A DNA stretch of 64,000 nt from Streptomyces radiopugnans (GCF_900110735.1 NZ_FOET01000006.1:162391-226390), one strand, 5' to 3'. Shown: positions 1 to 9,916, counted from the stretch's first letter. Program-made: numbers and translations. The notes: generated by a model not told the origin, from the letters alone.

Positions 1-1714
1 GCTGGACGCCCTGCTGCGCGGCTACGGCCACGAGCCGCTGTACGTGACGGCCGCACCGGACACCCCGCCCGCCGAGGTCCACCGCGCCCTGGCCGCCGCC
101 ATGGACACGGCGCTGGAGGAGATCGCCGCGATCCGGCGGGCGGCACGCGAGGAGGGGGCGACCGGGCGGCCCCGCTGGCCGGCGATCGTGCTGCGCACCC
201 CCAAGGGCTGGACCGGTCCGCGGGAGGTGGACGGCGACCCGGTGGAGGACACCTGGCGCTCCCACCAGATCCCGGTGAAGGACGTGCGCGACGATCCCGG
301 CCGGCTGCGCGCGCTGGAGCGGTGGCTGCGCTCGTACCGGCCCGAGGAGCTGTTCGACGGCTCCGGCCGCCCCCTGCCCGGGGTACTGGCGCACGTACCG
401 CGCGGGGAGCGGCGGCTGGGGGCCTCGAAGCACGCCGACGGCGGCAGGCTGCGGCGGCCGCTGCCGCTGCGCGGCCCGGAGGCCTTCGCGGTGCCGGTGG
501 ACCGGCCCGGCGCCTCCTCGCACGAGCCGACCCGGGTGCTGGGCGGGATGCTGCGGCGGATCTTCGAGGACACCGCGCAGCGGCGCGACTTCCGGCTGAC
601 GGCCCCGGACGAGGCCGAGTCCAACCACCTCCAGGACGTCCTGGAGGCCACATCCCGCGCCTGGCAGGGCGCCTCGCTGGAGACGGACCGGAACCTCGGC
701 GGCGGCGGCCGGGTGATGGAGGTGCTCTCCGAGCACCTGTGCCAGGGCTGGCTGGAGGGCTACACCCTCACCGGGCGGCACGGGCTGTTCACCTCCTACG
801 AGGGGTTCTCCACCATCGTGGCGAGCATGGTCACCCAGCACGCCAAGTGGCTGCAGAGCGCCCGCGAGGTGCCCTGGCGGGCTCCCGTCCCGAGCCTGAA
901 CTACCTGCTGACCTCGCATGTGTGGCGCCAGGACCACAACGGCTTCTCCCACCAGGACCCCGGCTTCGTCGACCACGTCCTCACCAAGAGTCCCGAGGTG
1001 GTGCGCGCCTACTTCCCCCCGGACGCCAACACCCTGCTGTGCGTGGCCGACCACGTGCTGCGGACGACGGACACGGTGAACGTGGTCGTCGCCGGCAAGC
1101 AGCCCTGCTTCGACTGGCTCACGCCGGAGCAGGCCCGCGACCACTGCGAGCGCGGCGCCGGGGTGTGGGAGTGGGCCGGGACCGAGCGGCCGGGACGGGA
1201 GCCGGACGTGGTGCTGGCCTGTGCCGGGGACGTGCCCACCCAGGAGGCGCTGGCCGCGGCCTCGCTGCTGCGCGAGCACCTGCCCGAGCTGGCGCTGCGG
1301 GTGGTGAACGTCGTGGACATCGCCCGGCTGATGCCCGCCTCGCGGCATCCGCACGGTCTGCCGGACGCGGAGTTCGAAGCGGTGTTCACCCGTGACCGGC
1401 CGGTGGTGTTCGCCTACCACGGCTATCCGTGGCTGGTCCACCGGATCGCCCACCGGCCGGGCCTCCACGACCGGCTGCACGTGCGCGGCTACCGGGAGAG
1501 CGGGGCGACCACCACCCCGTTCGACATGGTGGTCCGCAACGACCTGGACCGCTACCGGCTGGTCATGGACGTGATCGACCGGGCGCCGGGGTTCGCGGAG
1601 CGGGCCGGGGGGCTGCGCGGGTCGGCGCGGGACGCGCGTGAGCGGCACCACGGCTGGATCCGCGAGCACGGCACCGACCTGCCCGAGGTCGCCGACTGGC
1701 GCTGGCCGGGCTGA
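1..1714 (+). CDS. Phosphoketolase (xylulose-5-P/fructose-6-P), 5' end missing
   Basis: Thiamine-diphosphate enzyme that splits xylulose-5-phosphate (and often fructose-6-phosphate) with phosphate to acetyl phosphate plus an aldose phosphate. The frame is open through the left edge (LDALLRGYGHEPLYVTAAP), so only the last ~570 of about 800 residues are here and no start can be given. Family stretches are clear: TPKGWTGP, SHQIPVKD, SNHLQDVLEATSRAW, LTSHVWRQDHNGFSHQDPGF, PPDANTLL and the C-terminal CAGDVPTQEALAA block. The TDP-binding N-terminal part lies outside the window. Convergent with the stress protein downstream. Family assignment is secure; the choice between single and dual substrate is not. 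Confidence 0.95.
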   Translation, partial: LDALLRGYGHEPLYVTAAPDTPPAEVHRALAAAMDTALEEIAAIRRAAREEGATGRPRWPAIVLRTPKGWTGPREVDGDPVEDTWRSHQIPVKDVRDDPGRLRALERWLRSYRPEELFDGSGRPLPGVLAHVPRGERRLGASKHADGGRLRRPLPLRGPEAFAVPVDRPGASSHEPTRVLGGMLRRIFEDTAQRRDFRLTAPDEAESNHLQDVLEATSRAWQGASLETDRNLGGGGRVMEVLSEHLCQGWLEGYTLTGRHGLFTSYEGFSTIVASMVTQHAKWLQSAREVPWRAPVPSLNYLLTSHVWRQDHNGFSHQDPGFVDHVLTKSPEVVRAYFPPDANTLLCVADHVLRTTDTVNVVVAGKQPCFDWLTPEQARDHCERGAGVWEWAGTERPGREPDVVLACAGDVPTQEALAAASLLREHLPELALRVVNVVDIARLMPASRHPHGLPDAEFEAVFTRDRPVVFAYHGYPWLVHRIAHRPGLHDRLHVRGYRESGATTTPFDMVVRNDLDRYRLVMDVIDRAPGFAERAGGLRGSARDARERHHGWIREHGTDLPEVADWRWPG

Positions 1715-1762
1715 CGGGCCGGGCCGGACGGGCCGGTCGGTCGGGTGGCGGTCAGGCCGCGG

Positions 1763-2719
1763 TCAGGCGGCGGTGGGGACGAGCACCACGGGGCAGTGGG
1801 CGTGGTGCAGCACCGCGTGGGTGACCGGGCCCAGGCGCATGCCGAAGAGGCGGTGGCGACGGTGCGCGGCCAGGACGACCAGATCGGCGGCGGAGCTGGC
1901 CTCGACCAGCGCGTGGCCGGGCCCGGCGTACACCGTTTCGACCCGGGCGTCGACGTTCGGGTACGCCTCGCGCAGCCCGGCGACGGCGTCCAGCGGCACG
2001 CTCTCCTCGTAGCGGGCCTGCTCCTCGGCGATCTCCTCCAGCATCCGGGTCGGCGGCGGCACCATGACACCGGGGTAGACCGGCAGCTCCCAGGCGTGCA
2101 GGACGAGCAGTGCCGCCGCCCGCCGCTCGGCCTCCTCGAAGCCGTAGCGCGCCGCGTCGGTGTCCGTCCCGTACTCCACGCCGACGACCACGGCGTGCCG
2201 GGGGCGCTCGTTGTCGCCGCGCACGACCATCAGGGGTCCCTCGATGTGCGCCGCCACCCGCAGGCTCACCGAGCCCAGCAGCAGCCCGGTGAAACCGCCG
2301 TGGCCGCGGGTGCCGACCACGGTCAGCGCGGCCCGGCGCCCGGCACGCACCAGCGCGGCGACGGCGTTCTCGTCCACCGCCGACGGCATCACCTCCAGCC
2401 CCGGGGCGCTCTCCCGGGCCCGTTCCGCGGCCGCCTCGGCGATGTGCCGGGACTGCCGGGCCAGCGCCCGCCGGTGCTCCTCGTCGGCCGGGCGGGCCCT
2501 CGCGGACGCGTCCGTGCCCTCGGCCGCACCCCCGGCCGCATCGGTCCCCTCGTCCTCCCGGGCGGCGCCGGGCGCGAGCCGGTGGGTGGGCGCGCCGCAC
2601 AGGACCTGCAGGGGCGCGCCCCGCAGCACGGCCTCCTCCACCGCCCGGTCCAGGGCGCGCAGGGAGTGGCGCGAGCCGTCGACGCCGACCACGACGGGGA
2701 GCTGGGCGGAGCGGTTCAC
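1763..2719 (-). CDS. Universal stress protein, tandem UspA domains
   Basis: About 318 residues with two UspA folds. Domain 1 starts PVVVGVDGSRHSLRAL and has the intact ATP motif G-2x-G-9x-G-S (GTRGHGG...GS). Domain 2 starts HAVVVGVEYGTDTDAA and has lost that glycine pattern (AAHRRHRLFGMRLGP), so probably only domain 1 binds nucleotide. The domains are joined by an Ala/Glu/Asp-rich linker in domain 1 (about residues 45-80). I chose GTG at 2719, seven residues before the first beta strand; GTG 2728 and ATG 2794 are in-frame alternatives. Such proteins usually respond to hypoxia, redox or stationary phase in actinomycetes; nothing here shows the specific signal. Confidence 0.9.
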   Translation of the reverse strand: MNRSAQLPVVVGVDGSRHSLRALDRAVEEAVLRGAPLQVLCGAPTHRLAPGAAREDEGTDAAGGAAEGTDASARARPADEEHRRALARQSRHIAEAAAERARESAPGLEVMPSAVDENAVAALVRAGRRAALTVVGTRGHGGFTGLLLGSVSLRVAAHIEGPLMVVRGDNERPRHAVVVGVEYGTDTDAARYGFEEAERRAAALLVLHAWELPVYPGVMVPPPTRMLEEIAEEQARYEESVPLDAVAGLREAYPNVDARVETVYAGPGHALVEASSAADLVVLAAHRRHRLFGMRLGPVTHAVLHHAHCPVVLVPTAA

Positions 2720-3073
2720 TGTCCTCACGTCTCCGTGGGCGGGCGGTCCTCGCGGACCGCGGCGGGCGGGTGTGCAGACCCAGTCCCCCGCCACGGGCGG
2801 ATCAGACCCGCCGTGTGCCCCGGAGGACGCCGTGCCGGACCGGGGGCGCCCGGGTCTCCTTCCCGCCCCCTCCGTTCACCCCTTCCGGGCCCGTTGAGCG
2901 GCTGTGCAGTGCGCTCCGGTGCCGATAAGCTCGGTCGTGGAAGAGAAACGGCGTCACCGGGTTTCCCGGCCTTCGACCTGCCCGGAGCCGTGCCGTCGTC
3001 CTCTCCCCGTCCACCCGCTCCCGTGCGAGACCGGGCAGGCGGCGACCGGCGACGGCAAGGGGGGTGAGCGATC

Positions 3074-3658
3074 GTGCGAGCGATCGCCGGGCTGTGGCGG
3101 TGGCGGGGCAACCCGCTGTGCCGGACCACCGACCGTGTGGAGGGCTGGCTGGCGCTGGCCGCCGTCCTGCTGATGACCCTGGCCACCCCCGCCGTCGCGC
3201 TGTGGGGCACCCGGACCGCGCACGAGACGCTGATGGGCGTCGTACGCGAGCAGCAGCGGCAGCGGCACCAGGTGTGGGCGACGGTGGCCCAGAGCACTCC
3301 GCCCGTGGCCGACAGCCCCGAGGCCGAGTCCGGTCACCGGGTGAACGCCACCTGGACGGCGGCCGACGGCCGCACCCACTCGGGCACGGTCGTCACCGGC
3401 CGCCCGACCGAGCCCGGTGACCGGCTGCGCGTGTGGGTGGATGCCCGCGGGGAGATCGCCGCACGTCCGATGGACGCCGCCGCCGCGTCCTCGCACGCCG
3501 CCCTGGCCGGATTCGGTACGGCGGTGGCCGCGGCCGGTCTGGTGGAGACCGTACGGCGGCTGCTGGTACGGCGGTTGATGGCCCGGCGCTACGCGCGCTG
3601 GGAGGAGGAGTGGGCCCGGGTGGGCCCCGACTGGGGGCGCGCCGGACGGTCGAACTGA
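3074..3658 (+). CDS. Rv1733c-like membrane protein
   Basis: 194-residue protein of the actinobacterial Rv1733c family. It begins MRAIAGLWRWRGNPLCRTTDRVEGWLAL, has a membrane helix at about residues 24-45, an extracytoplasmic domain of about 90 residues with the motif WTAADGRTHSGTV and a conserved Pro-Gly-Asp turn, and a second helix near 138-158 followed by an Arg-rich tail. GTG start with a GGGGTGAG-like ribosome site. The family is often encoded beside universal stress proteins, as here. Molecular function unknown. Confidence 0.85.
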   Translation: MRAIAGLWRWRGNPLCRTTDRVEGWLALAAVLLMTLATPAVALWGTRTAHETLMGVVREQQRQRHQVWATVAQSTPPVADSPEAESGHRVNATWTAADGRTHSGTVVTGRPTEPGDRLRVWVDARGEIAARPMDAAAASSHAALAGFGTAVAAAGLVETVRRLLVRRLMARRYARWEEEWARVGPDWGRAGRSN

Positions 3659-3834
3659 CCCTGATCCGGCCCGAATCCGGCCCGAATCCGGCCAGGACAG
3701 ACACGCGGAGGCCCCGCCTCCGCCGTGGCGGGCGGACCGGTCATCCCATCGGTCCGGCACACGCTACGGTGGTGCATCCGGATGCGCGCGGCAGCGCGAT
3801 CGAGGTTCGCACGAGGTTTGGGGCAAGGCGGTCC

Positions 3835-6306
3835 ATGGCACAGGGCTTGGTCCAGGTGACGCACACCAGCTCGTCGCGGTGGCGGCGCCGCACGGGAGAC
3901 TACGCCACCATCTCCGCCGCCCTCTCCGCCGCCGGCGACGGCGACGTGCTGACCGTCGCCCCCGGCACCTACCGCGAGAACCTGGTGATCGAACGCGCCG
4001 TCACCCTGCGCGGCCCCGAGCGCTCCGACGGCGGCTCGGTGCGTCTGGCCCCCGCCGACGGGGTGGCGCTGACCGTACGCGCCGCCGCGGTCGTGCGCGA
4101 CCTGCAGATCGAGGGCCAGGACGCCGCGGCGCCCGCGCTGCTGATCGAGGACTGCGTCGCCGAGTTGTCCGGGCTGCGGGTGGTGACGCGGTCGGCCTCC
4201 GGCATCGAGGTGCGCTCCGGGGCCAGGCCGACCCTGCGCCGCTGCACGGTGGACAACCCGGCCGGGGTGGGCATCGGCGTCGGCGGGGGCGCGGGCGGGC
4301 TGTTCGAGGAGTGCGAGGTGGTCGCGGCGGGGCAGTCGGGCATCGCGGTGCACGAGGGCGCCCACCCCCGGCTGGAGCGCTGCCGGGTTCACCACGCCTC
4401 GGGCGCGGGACTCTCGCTGTCCGGGGAGGGCAGCGCGGTGGACGCCGTGGGCTGCGAGGTGTACGAGATCAAGGGCGCGGGGGTGCGGGTCGCCTCCCGG
4501 GCGGTCGGGAACCTCACCGAGTGCCGGGTGCACCGCACCTCCGCCGACGGCGTCACCCTGGACACCGACGCGGTGCTCACCCTCGCCGACTGCGAGATCC
4601 ACGACATCCCGGAGAACGCGGTCGACCTGCGCTCGCGCTCGGTGCTGACGCTGACCCGCTCCACGGTGCGCCGCTTCGGCCGCAACGGCCTGTCGGTGTG
4701 GGATCCGGGCACCCGTGTGGACGCCAACGGGTGCGAGATCCAGGAGAGCACGGGCGACTACCCGGCGGTGTGGGTCAGCGACGGCGCCTCGGCGCTGCTG
4801 GACTCCTGCCGGGTCCACGACGTGCCGGACGCGTTGTTCGTCCTGGACCGGGGCTCGCGGGCAGACGTCCTCGACAGCGATCTGGCGCAGGTGCGCAACA
4901 CGGCGGTGTCGGTGAGCGACGGCGGGACGGTCCAGCTGGACGACTGCCGTATCCGGGAGGCCGCCACCGGCGCCTGGTTCCGCGACCACGGCAGTGGCGG
5001 CACCCTGGCCAACTGCACGGTCGACGCCGTCGGGACGGGTGTGATCGTCACCAAGGGCGCCGATCCGGAGATCGACCGCTGCACCGTGACCGATCCGGCG
5101 GAGGCGGGTTTCTACGTCTCCGCCGAGGGCCGCGGCACCTTCTCGAACTGCCGGGTGGCCGGCTCCCGCGGCTACGGCTTCCACGTGATCGACGGCTGCC
5201 GCACCACGCTGCGCCGCTGCCGCACCGAGCGCTGCGCGCGCGGGGGCTACGAGTTCGCCGACGGAGGGCCCCTCGTCGAGGACTGCACCAGCGACCAGAG
5301 TTCCGCGCCGGTCGCCTCCGAGCCCGGGCCGCCGCTCCCCCCGGTCCCCCCGGCCGTCCAGACCGCGGGCCTGCTGGGCGGCATACCCCAGCAGTCGGCG
5401 GCCGCGGCGCCTGCCGCCTCGCCCGCCCCCTCGTCCCCGCACGGCGGGGTCTCCTCCGGTGAGGCCTCCGGCGGACCGGCGAAGGAGGCACGGCCGGCGA
5501 AGGAGGTGCTGGGCGAACTCGACGCGCTGGTGGGCCTGGAGAGCGTCAAGCGGGAGGTGCGGGCCCTCATCGACATGATCGAGGTGGGCCGCAGACGCCG
5601 CGAGGCCGGTCTCAAGGCGGCCTCCGCACGCAGGCATCTGGTGTTCACCGGGTCCCCCGGCACCGGCAAGACCACGGTCGCCCGGCTCTACGGGGAGATC
5701 CTGCACTCCCTCGGGGTGCTGGAGCGCGGCCACCTGGTGGAGGTCTCCCGGGTGGACCTGGTCGGCGAGCACATCGGCTCGACGGCGATCCGCACCCAGG
5801 AGGCGTTCGACCGGGCGCGCGGCGGCGTGCTGTTCATCGACGAGGCGTACGCCCTCTCACCCGAGGACTCGGGCCGGGACTTCGGCCGGGAGGCGATCGA
5901 CACCCTGGTGAAGCTGATGGAGGACCACCGCGACGAGGTGGTCGTCATCGTCGCCGGCTACACCGCGGAGATGAAGCGCTTCCTGGAGGTCAACCCCGGT
6001 GTCGCCTCCCGCTTCTCACGGACCATCACCTTCGGCGACTACACGCCCGAGGAACTGCTGCGGATCGTGGGGCAGCAGGCCGAGGAGCACGAGTACCAGC
6101 TCGCCGAGGGCACGGCCGACGCGCTGCTGGGGTACTTCGCCGAGCTGCCCAAGGGGCCGACGTTCGGCAACGGCCGCACCGCGCGGCAGACCTTCGAGGC
6201 CATGGTCGAGCGGCACGCGGGCCGGGTCGCCCAGCTCGACGACCCGGACACCGACGACCTGACGCTGCTCCACCCCGAGGACCTGCCGCAGGGGCCGCGG
6301 CACTGA
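3835..6306 (+). CDS. Parallel beta-helix / CbxX-type AAA+ ATPase fusion
   Basis: 823 residues. Residues ~20-480 form a long run of ~23-residue parallel beta-helix repeats (pattern ...GVxVxxGAxPxLxxCxVxxxxxxG) beginning with a pectate-lyase-like Dxxxaxxxxxxxgdvltvapgty block. A Pro/Ala-rich linker (~485-555) leads to an AAA+ domain of the CbxX/CfqX/EccA type: Walker A GSPGTGKTT (~residue 605), Walker B VLFIDEAY (~665) and NPGVASRFSRTI with the arginine finger. EccA-like ATPases serve type VII secretion, but no ESX genes are nearby. The beta-helix may be a ligand-binding or scaffold module. ATG at 3835 precedes the conserved N-terminus; the frame is open further upstream without family similarity. 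Confidence 0.88.
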   Translation: MAQGLVQVTHTSSSRWRRRTGDYATISAALSAAGDGDVLTVAPGTYRENLVIERAVTLRGPERSDGGSVRLAPADGVALTVRAAAVVRDLQIEGQDAAAPALLIEDCVAELSGLRVVTRSASGIEVRSGARPTLRRCTVDNPAGVGIGVGGGAGGLFEECEVVAAGQSGIAVHEGAHPRLERCRVHHASGAGLSLSGEGSAVDAVGCEVYEIKGAGVRVASRAVGNLTECRVHRTSADGVTLDTDAVLTLADCEIHDIPENAVDLRSRSVLTLTRSTVRRFGRNGLSVWDPGTRVDANGCEIQESTGDYPAVWVSDGASALLDSCRVHDVPDALFVLDRGSRADVLDSDLAQVRNTAVSVSDGGTVQLDDCRIREAATGAWFRDHGSGGTLANCTVDAVGTGVIVTKGADPEIDRCTVTDPAEAGFYVSAEGRGTFSNCRVAGSRGYGFHVIDGCRTTLRRCRTERCARGGYEFADGGPLVEDCTSDQSSAPVASEPGPPLPPVPPAVQTAGLLGGIPQQSAAAAPAASPAPSSPHGGVSSGEASGGPAKEARPAKEVLGELDALVGLESVKREVRALIDMIEVGRRRREAGLKAASARRHLVFTGSPGTGKTTVARLYGEILHSLGVLERGHLVEVSRVDLVGEHIGSTAIRTQEAFDRARGGVLFIDEAYALSPEDSGRDFGREAIDTLVKLMEDHRDEVVVIVAGYTAEMKRFLEVNPGVASRFSRTITFGDYTPEELLRIVGQQAEEHEYQLAEGTADALLGYFAELPKGPTFGNGRTARQTFEAMVERHAGRVAQLDDPDTDDLTLLHPEDLPQGPRH

Positions 6307-6358
6307 ACCGGCCCGCCCGGCCCGGCGGCCGTACCGCGGGGGTGTCCCGGTGCTCGGG

Positions 6359-8791
6359 TCACCGTTCGGGCCGCCGTTCGGGCTGGGCCGGTACGCAGGG
6401 CGCCTCGCGCCCCTCGGCCAGCCGGTCCAGCCGGTCCAGCAGCGCCGCGCGTTCGGCGTCGAAGGCGGGGTCGGCCTGGTAGTCGCCGTGCCCCAGGATC
6501 GGCGCGGGCAGCGGGTGTTCGGGGGTGCGGCCGTAGTGCAGCGGGTCCCTCAGCGGGCCGCGGTCCACTTCCTGTCCGCCCTCCTCCCCGGCCATCACCG
6601 GGCCGCCGATCGGGTCGGTGAGGCGCCACAGGTTCCGCCAGCAGTCCACCTCCTCGCTCAGCGCACGCAGCGGAGCGGGGCCGAAGCAGGACGGGAACCA
6701 GCGTCCGTAGAGCCGCTCCAGCGGGGAGCCGTAGGTGAGCAGCGCGACCCGTCCGCGGGTGTCGGGGTCGAGCTGCCAGACGGCGGCGGCGGCCAGCACG
6801 CTGCCCTGGGAGTGTCCGGAGATCACCAGCCGGCCGCCGGTGCGCGCGGTCCAGGTGCACATCCGCCAGGTGAGGTCCGGCACCGCGCGCTCGGCGTAGC
6901 AGGGCGGCGCGAAGGGGTGGGCGGCGCGCGGCCAGAAGGTGCCCACGTCCCACAGGATGCCGACGGTGCGGCGGGCTGCCGCGTCGCGGTAGGCGCGGCG
7001 GCCCATCGCCACCAGCAGCACCACCATCGCGCCCATCAGCCAGGAGCCGAGCGCCTGGACGGTCTGGGCCACGGCGGGCAGCGGGCCGGGCCAGGAGGCC
7101 GCGGCCGGTCCCGGTGGGAGGCCGGTGCGGGCCGCGCCCGCCAGGGCTCCGGCGCCCAGCAGCACGGTGGCGACGGTGACGGAGGCGATCAGGACCGGCG
7201 CGGAGTCGGTCAGCCGCGCCCAGGCGACGACACGGGCGATCTGGCGGCTGCGGGACTCCAGCTCGCGGGGCTCGCCCTCGTAGGAGTCGACGATCCCGGG
7301 GGTCAGCCGCCTGCGCGCCCGCCCCGCCCGTACCGCCGCGACCAGCGCGAAGGCCACCACGACCAGCAGCAGGACGGGGATCACCGCGGCCTGCCAGCTC
7401 AGCAGCACCGGCGGCCCCGCTATGGCGCCGCCGGCCACGCCCGGGGTGCCTTCCTTGTCCAGCCAGTCCGCCACCCGCTGGGCCACGCCGCCGGTGAGCA
7501 CTCCGCCGAGGGCGCAGGCCAGTAAGGCGACCGCGGCGCCGCCCAGTCCGCCCATGGCGCACCGCCCGGCGCACGAGCCCGGCGGCGCCGCCCGGTGCAG
7601 GACGTACGCGGTGACGGCGATGGCGGCGGCCAGCGCGCCCTGGAGGAGCGCGAGCCAGGCGAACACGCCGGTGCCCGGCAGCTGGGCGGAGGGGGCCCAG
7701 TCCGGACGCGGCCAGGCGGCGTGGACGGCGGTCAGCGCCAGTGCGCCCAGCGCGGCGCCCGGCAGGACCTTCGACGCCCACCGGTCGATCCGCTCGTCCG
7801 GCTCGGACTCGGTGCGGCCCTTGCGGACCGCGACCAGCAAGGTCGCCGCCCAGCCCGCCGCGAGGACGGCGGTCAGCGCCCGTCCCAGGGCCTCCGGCAC
7901 GGCGTCGCCGCCGGGGCGCAGATCGTGGGAGGCGGCCGCGGTCAGCAGGGTGGTGGCGACCGTGAGCAGTCCGGCCGCGGTGTGGGCGGCGCGCAGCCGG
8001 GAGACCAGGCGGCGGCCGTACCAGAAGCCCGGCAGGGAGAGCGCGGGCCGCTCCCCGCCGGGCAGCGGCCGGGTCGGGCCCGGCGGGCGCGGGGGCGGCG
8101 AGGCGGACTCATAGGCGCTCCAGGTGCGGTGCGACAGCCACCACAGCAGGGCGGTCAGCGCAGCGGGCACCAGCGCGGCCAGGACCAGGCGGCGGCCGGG
8201 CGAGGCCCACCAGCCCCCGGTGAGCGGCCCGAGCCAGGACTTGCCGCGCGCGCAGCGCTCGGAGGCGGCGCACTGCCAGGCCACCAGGTCGAGTGCGACC
8301 TCGCAGGCCGCGGCGGTGAGCAGCACGGTCAGGGAGAGCGCCACCAGCCGCACCAGGACGTCGTAGACGCGCTGGCCGCGGTGGTGTGCGGGAGCGGCCG
8401 GACGCATCCAGTGGGCGAGGTTGGCGACCATGAACGGCAGCAGGAGCAGCCACAGGGCGCGGGCGCTGTTGCCGGAGGTGAGGTTGGACCAGCAGTACGC
8501 CTCGGGGATCGGCCGCTGCCGGGCGCGGTCGGCCGACGGCTCGGCGAGGGGGTCGGCCGACCGGTCGGCGGTCAGGCCGCCGGAGTACCCCCCGAAGCGG
8601 CTCTCGGCGTCCGCGTCGTCGGCGCGGCGGTGGATGCCGGCGGTGTCGTCACCGGTGACCCGCACCGTGCGCGGATCGCCGAGCATCTCCTGCGGTGTGG
8701 TGCCGCCGACTCCGTGCACCAGGAGTTCCAGCGCCGGTTCCCCCTGGCCGCGGCGCTGTCCCGCCGGCGTCGCCGGCCGGTTGTCGGGCAT
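6359..8791 (-). CDS. Polytopic membrane protein with split alpha/beta-hydrolase (lipase-like) domain; TTA codon
   Basis: 810 residues. The N-terminus has LELLVHGVGGTTPQEML (first hydrolase strand and oxyanion loop). Then come about eleven hydrophobic helices spread over residues ~95-610, and the C-terminus carries the nucleophile elbow GHSQGS (Ser ~661), LLTYGSPL and a late GHGDY His. This suggests one hydrolase fold interrupted by a membrane block. ATG 8791 follows a GGGGGGAGCGCAGC ribosome site. Codon 423 (7523-7525) is TTA, so translation may depend on the bldA tRNA. Substrate unknown; divergent from the DeoR regulator. Confidence 0.8.
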   Translation of the reverse strand: MPDNRPATPAGQRRGQGEPALELLVHGVGGTTPQEMLGDPRTVRVTGDDTAGIHRRADDADAESRFGGYSGGLTADRSADPLAEPSADRARQRPIPEAYCWSNLTSGNSARALWLLLLPFMVANLAHWMRPAAPAHHRGQRVYDVLVRLVALSLTVLLTAAACEVALDLVAWQCAASERCARGKSWLGPLTGGWWASPGRRLVLAALVPAALTALLWWLSHRTWSAYESASPPPRPPGPTRPLPGGERPALSLPGFWYGRRLVSRLRAAHTAAGLLTVATTLLTAAASHDLRPGGDAVPEALGRALTAVLAAGWAATLLVAVRKGRTESEPDERIDRWASKVLPGAALGALALTAVHAAWPRPDWAPSAQLPGTGVFAWLALLQGALAAAIAVTAYVLHRAAPPGSCAGRCAMGGLGGAAVALLACALGGVLTGGVAQRVADWLDKEGTPGVAGGAIAGPPVLLSWQAAVIPVLLLVVVAFALVAAVRAGRARRRLTPGIVDSYEGEPRELESRSRQIARVVAWARLTDSAPVLIASVTVATVLLGAGALAGAARTGLPPGPAAASWPGPLPAVAQTVQALGSWLMGAMVVLLVAMGRRAYRDAAARRTVGILWDVGTFWPRAAHPFAPPCYAERAVPDLTWRMCTWTARTGGRLVISGHSQGSVLAAAAVWQLDPDTRGRVALLTYGSPLERLYGRWFPSCFGPAPLRALSEEVDCWRNLWRLTDPIGGPVMAGEEGGQEVDRGPLRDPLHYGRTPEHPLPAPILGHGDYQADPAFDAERAALLDRLDRLAEGREAPCVPAQPERRPER

Positions 8792-9037
8792 GCTGCGCTC
8801 CCCCCGATCCGGTGTGCGTCCCCGTTTCCCGCGGCGTCCCCGCGGCGGCATCCAGGATGGCGGCTGCGGGGCCCTGCGCGCAGCCCGACCGGCCGGACCG
8901 GGCGTCACGATCGCGCTTCGGAGCGCGCCGCGGCCGCGTGGAAGGATGGGGCCGAACAGATGCCCGTATCCGCGCACACGGCCGCGCCCGCGATCACGCG
9001 TGCGGCCGCCGGTGGACCAGAAGGGACGGACCAGCAG

Positions 9038-9916
9038 GTGGGTGACAACCAGAACCTCCTGGCGGAGCAGCGGCGCGCGCTCATCCTGGAGGAGGTCAGG
9101 CGCCGCGGCGGGGCGCGGGTCAACGAGCTGACCCGCAGGCTCAACGTCTCGGACATGACCGTGCGCCGCGATCTGGACGCGCTGGCGCGGCAGGGCGTGC
9201 TGGAGAAGGTGCACGGCGGTGCGGTGCCGGTGTCGGGGGCGAGCACGCACGAGCCGGGGTTCGAGGCGAAGTCGTCGCTGGAGCAGGACGCCAAGGAGGA
9301 CATCGCGCGGGCCGCGGCGGCGATGGCGGCACCGGGCGGCGCGATCGCGCTCTCCGGGGGGACAACGACGTACGCGCTGGCCCGGTGCCTGCTGGACGTG
9401 CCGGATCTGACGGTGGTCACCAACTCGCTGCGGGTGGCGGACGTCTTCCACACCGCGCAGCGCGCGGACGCCTCGCGGAGCGGCCGTCCGGGGGCGGCGA
9501 CGGTGGTGCTCACCGGCGGGGTGCGCACCCCGTCGGACTCCCTGGTGGGGCCGGTGGCGGACGCGGCGATCGGCTCGCTCCACTTCGACGTGCTCTTCCT
9601 CGGGGTGCACGGCATATCCGCCGAGGCCGGACTGTCCACGCCCAATCTGGCCGAGGCGGAGACCAACCGCCGTCTGATGCGCTCCGCGCGGCGGGTGGTG
9701 GTCGTCGCCGACCACACCAAGTGGGGGACGGTGGGCCTGAGTTCGTTCGCCTCCCTGGCGGAGGTGGACACGCTGGTGACCGACGGCGGCATGCCGGAGC
9801 GAACGCGCGCGGAGATCCGCGAGGCGCTGCCGGAACTGGACCTGGTGGTGGCGGAGGGAGGGCCCGTCGAGCAGGGCCTGAGCCTCGGCGAGGAGCGGCA
9901 GGGGACCGGCCCCTGA
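9038..9916 (+). CDS. DeoR/GlpR-family transcriptional regulator
   Basis: About 292 residues. N-terminal winged helix (LLAEQRRALILEEVRRRGGARVNELTRRL..SDMTVRRDLDAL) with the DeoR signature, then a sugar-phosphate isomerase-like effector domain (SGGTTTYALARCL, VVLTGGVRTPSDSLVGP, DVLFLGVHGIS, AETNRRLM, VVVADHTKWG). Members usually repress sugar genes and are released by a sugar phosphate. GTG 9038 is placed directly before the conserved NQNLLAEQRR; ATG 8960 is an upstream in-frame alternative adding 26 low-complexity residues. No sugar operon is adjacent; the neighbouring divergent gene is the membrane hydrolase. Confidence 0.9.
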   Translation: MGDNQNLLAEQRRALILEEVRRRGGARVNELTRRLNVSDMTVRRDLDALARQGVLEKVHGGAVPVSGASTHEPGFEAKSSLEQDAKEDIARAAAAMAAPGGAIALSGGTTTYALARCLLDVPDLTVVTNSLRVADVFHTAQRADASRSGRPGAATVVLTGGVRTPSDSLVGPVADAAIGSLHFDVLFLGVHGISAEAGLSTPNLAEAETNRRLMRSARRVVVVADHTKWGTVGLSSFASLAEVDTLVTDGGMPERTRAEIREALPELDLVVAEGGPVEQGLSLGEERQGTGP

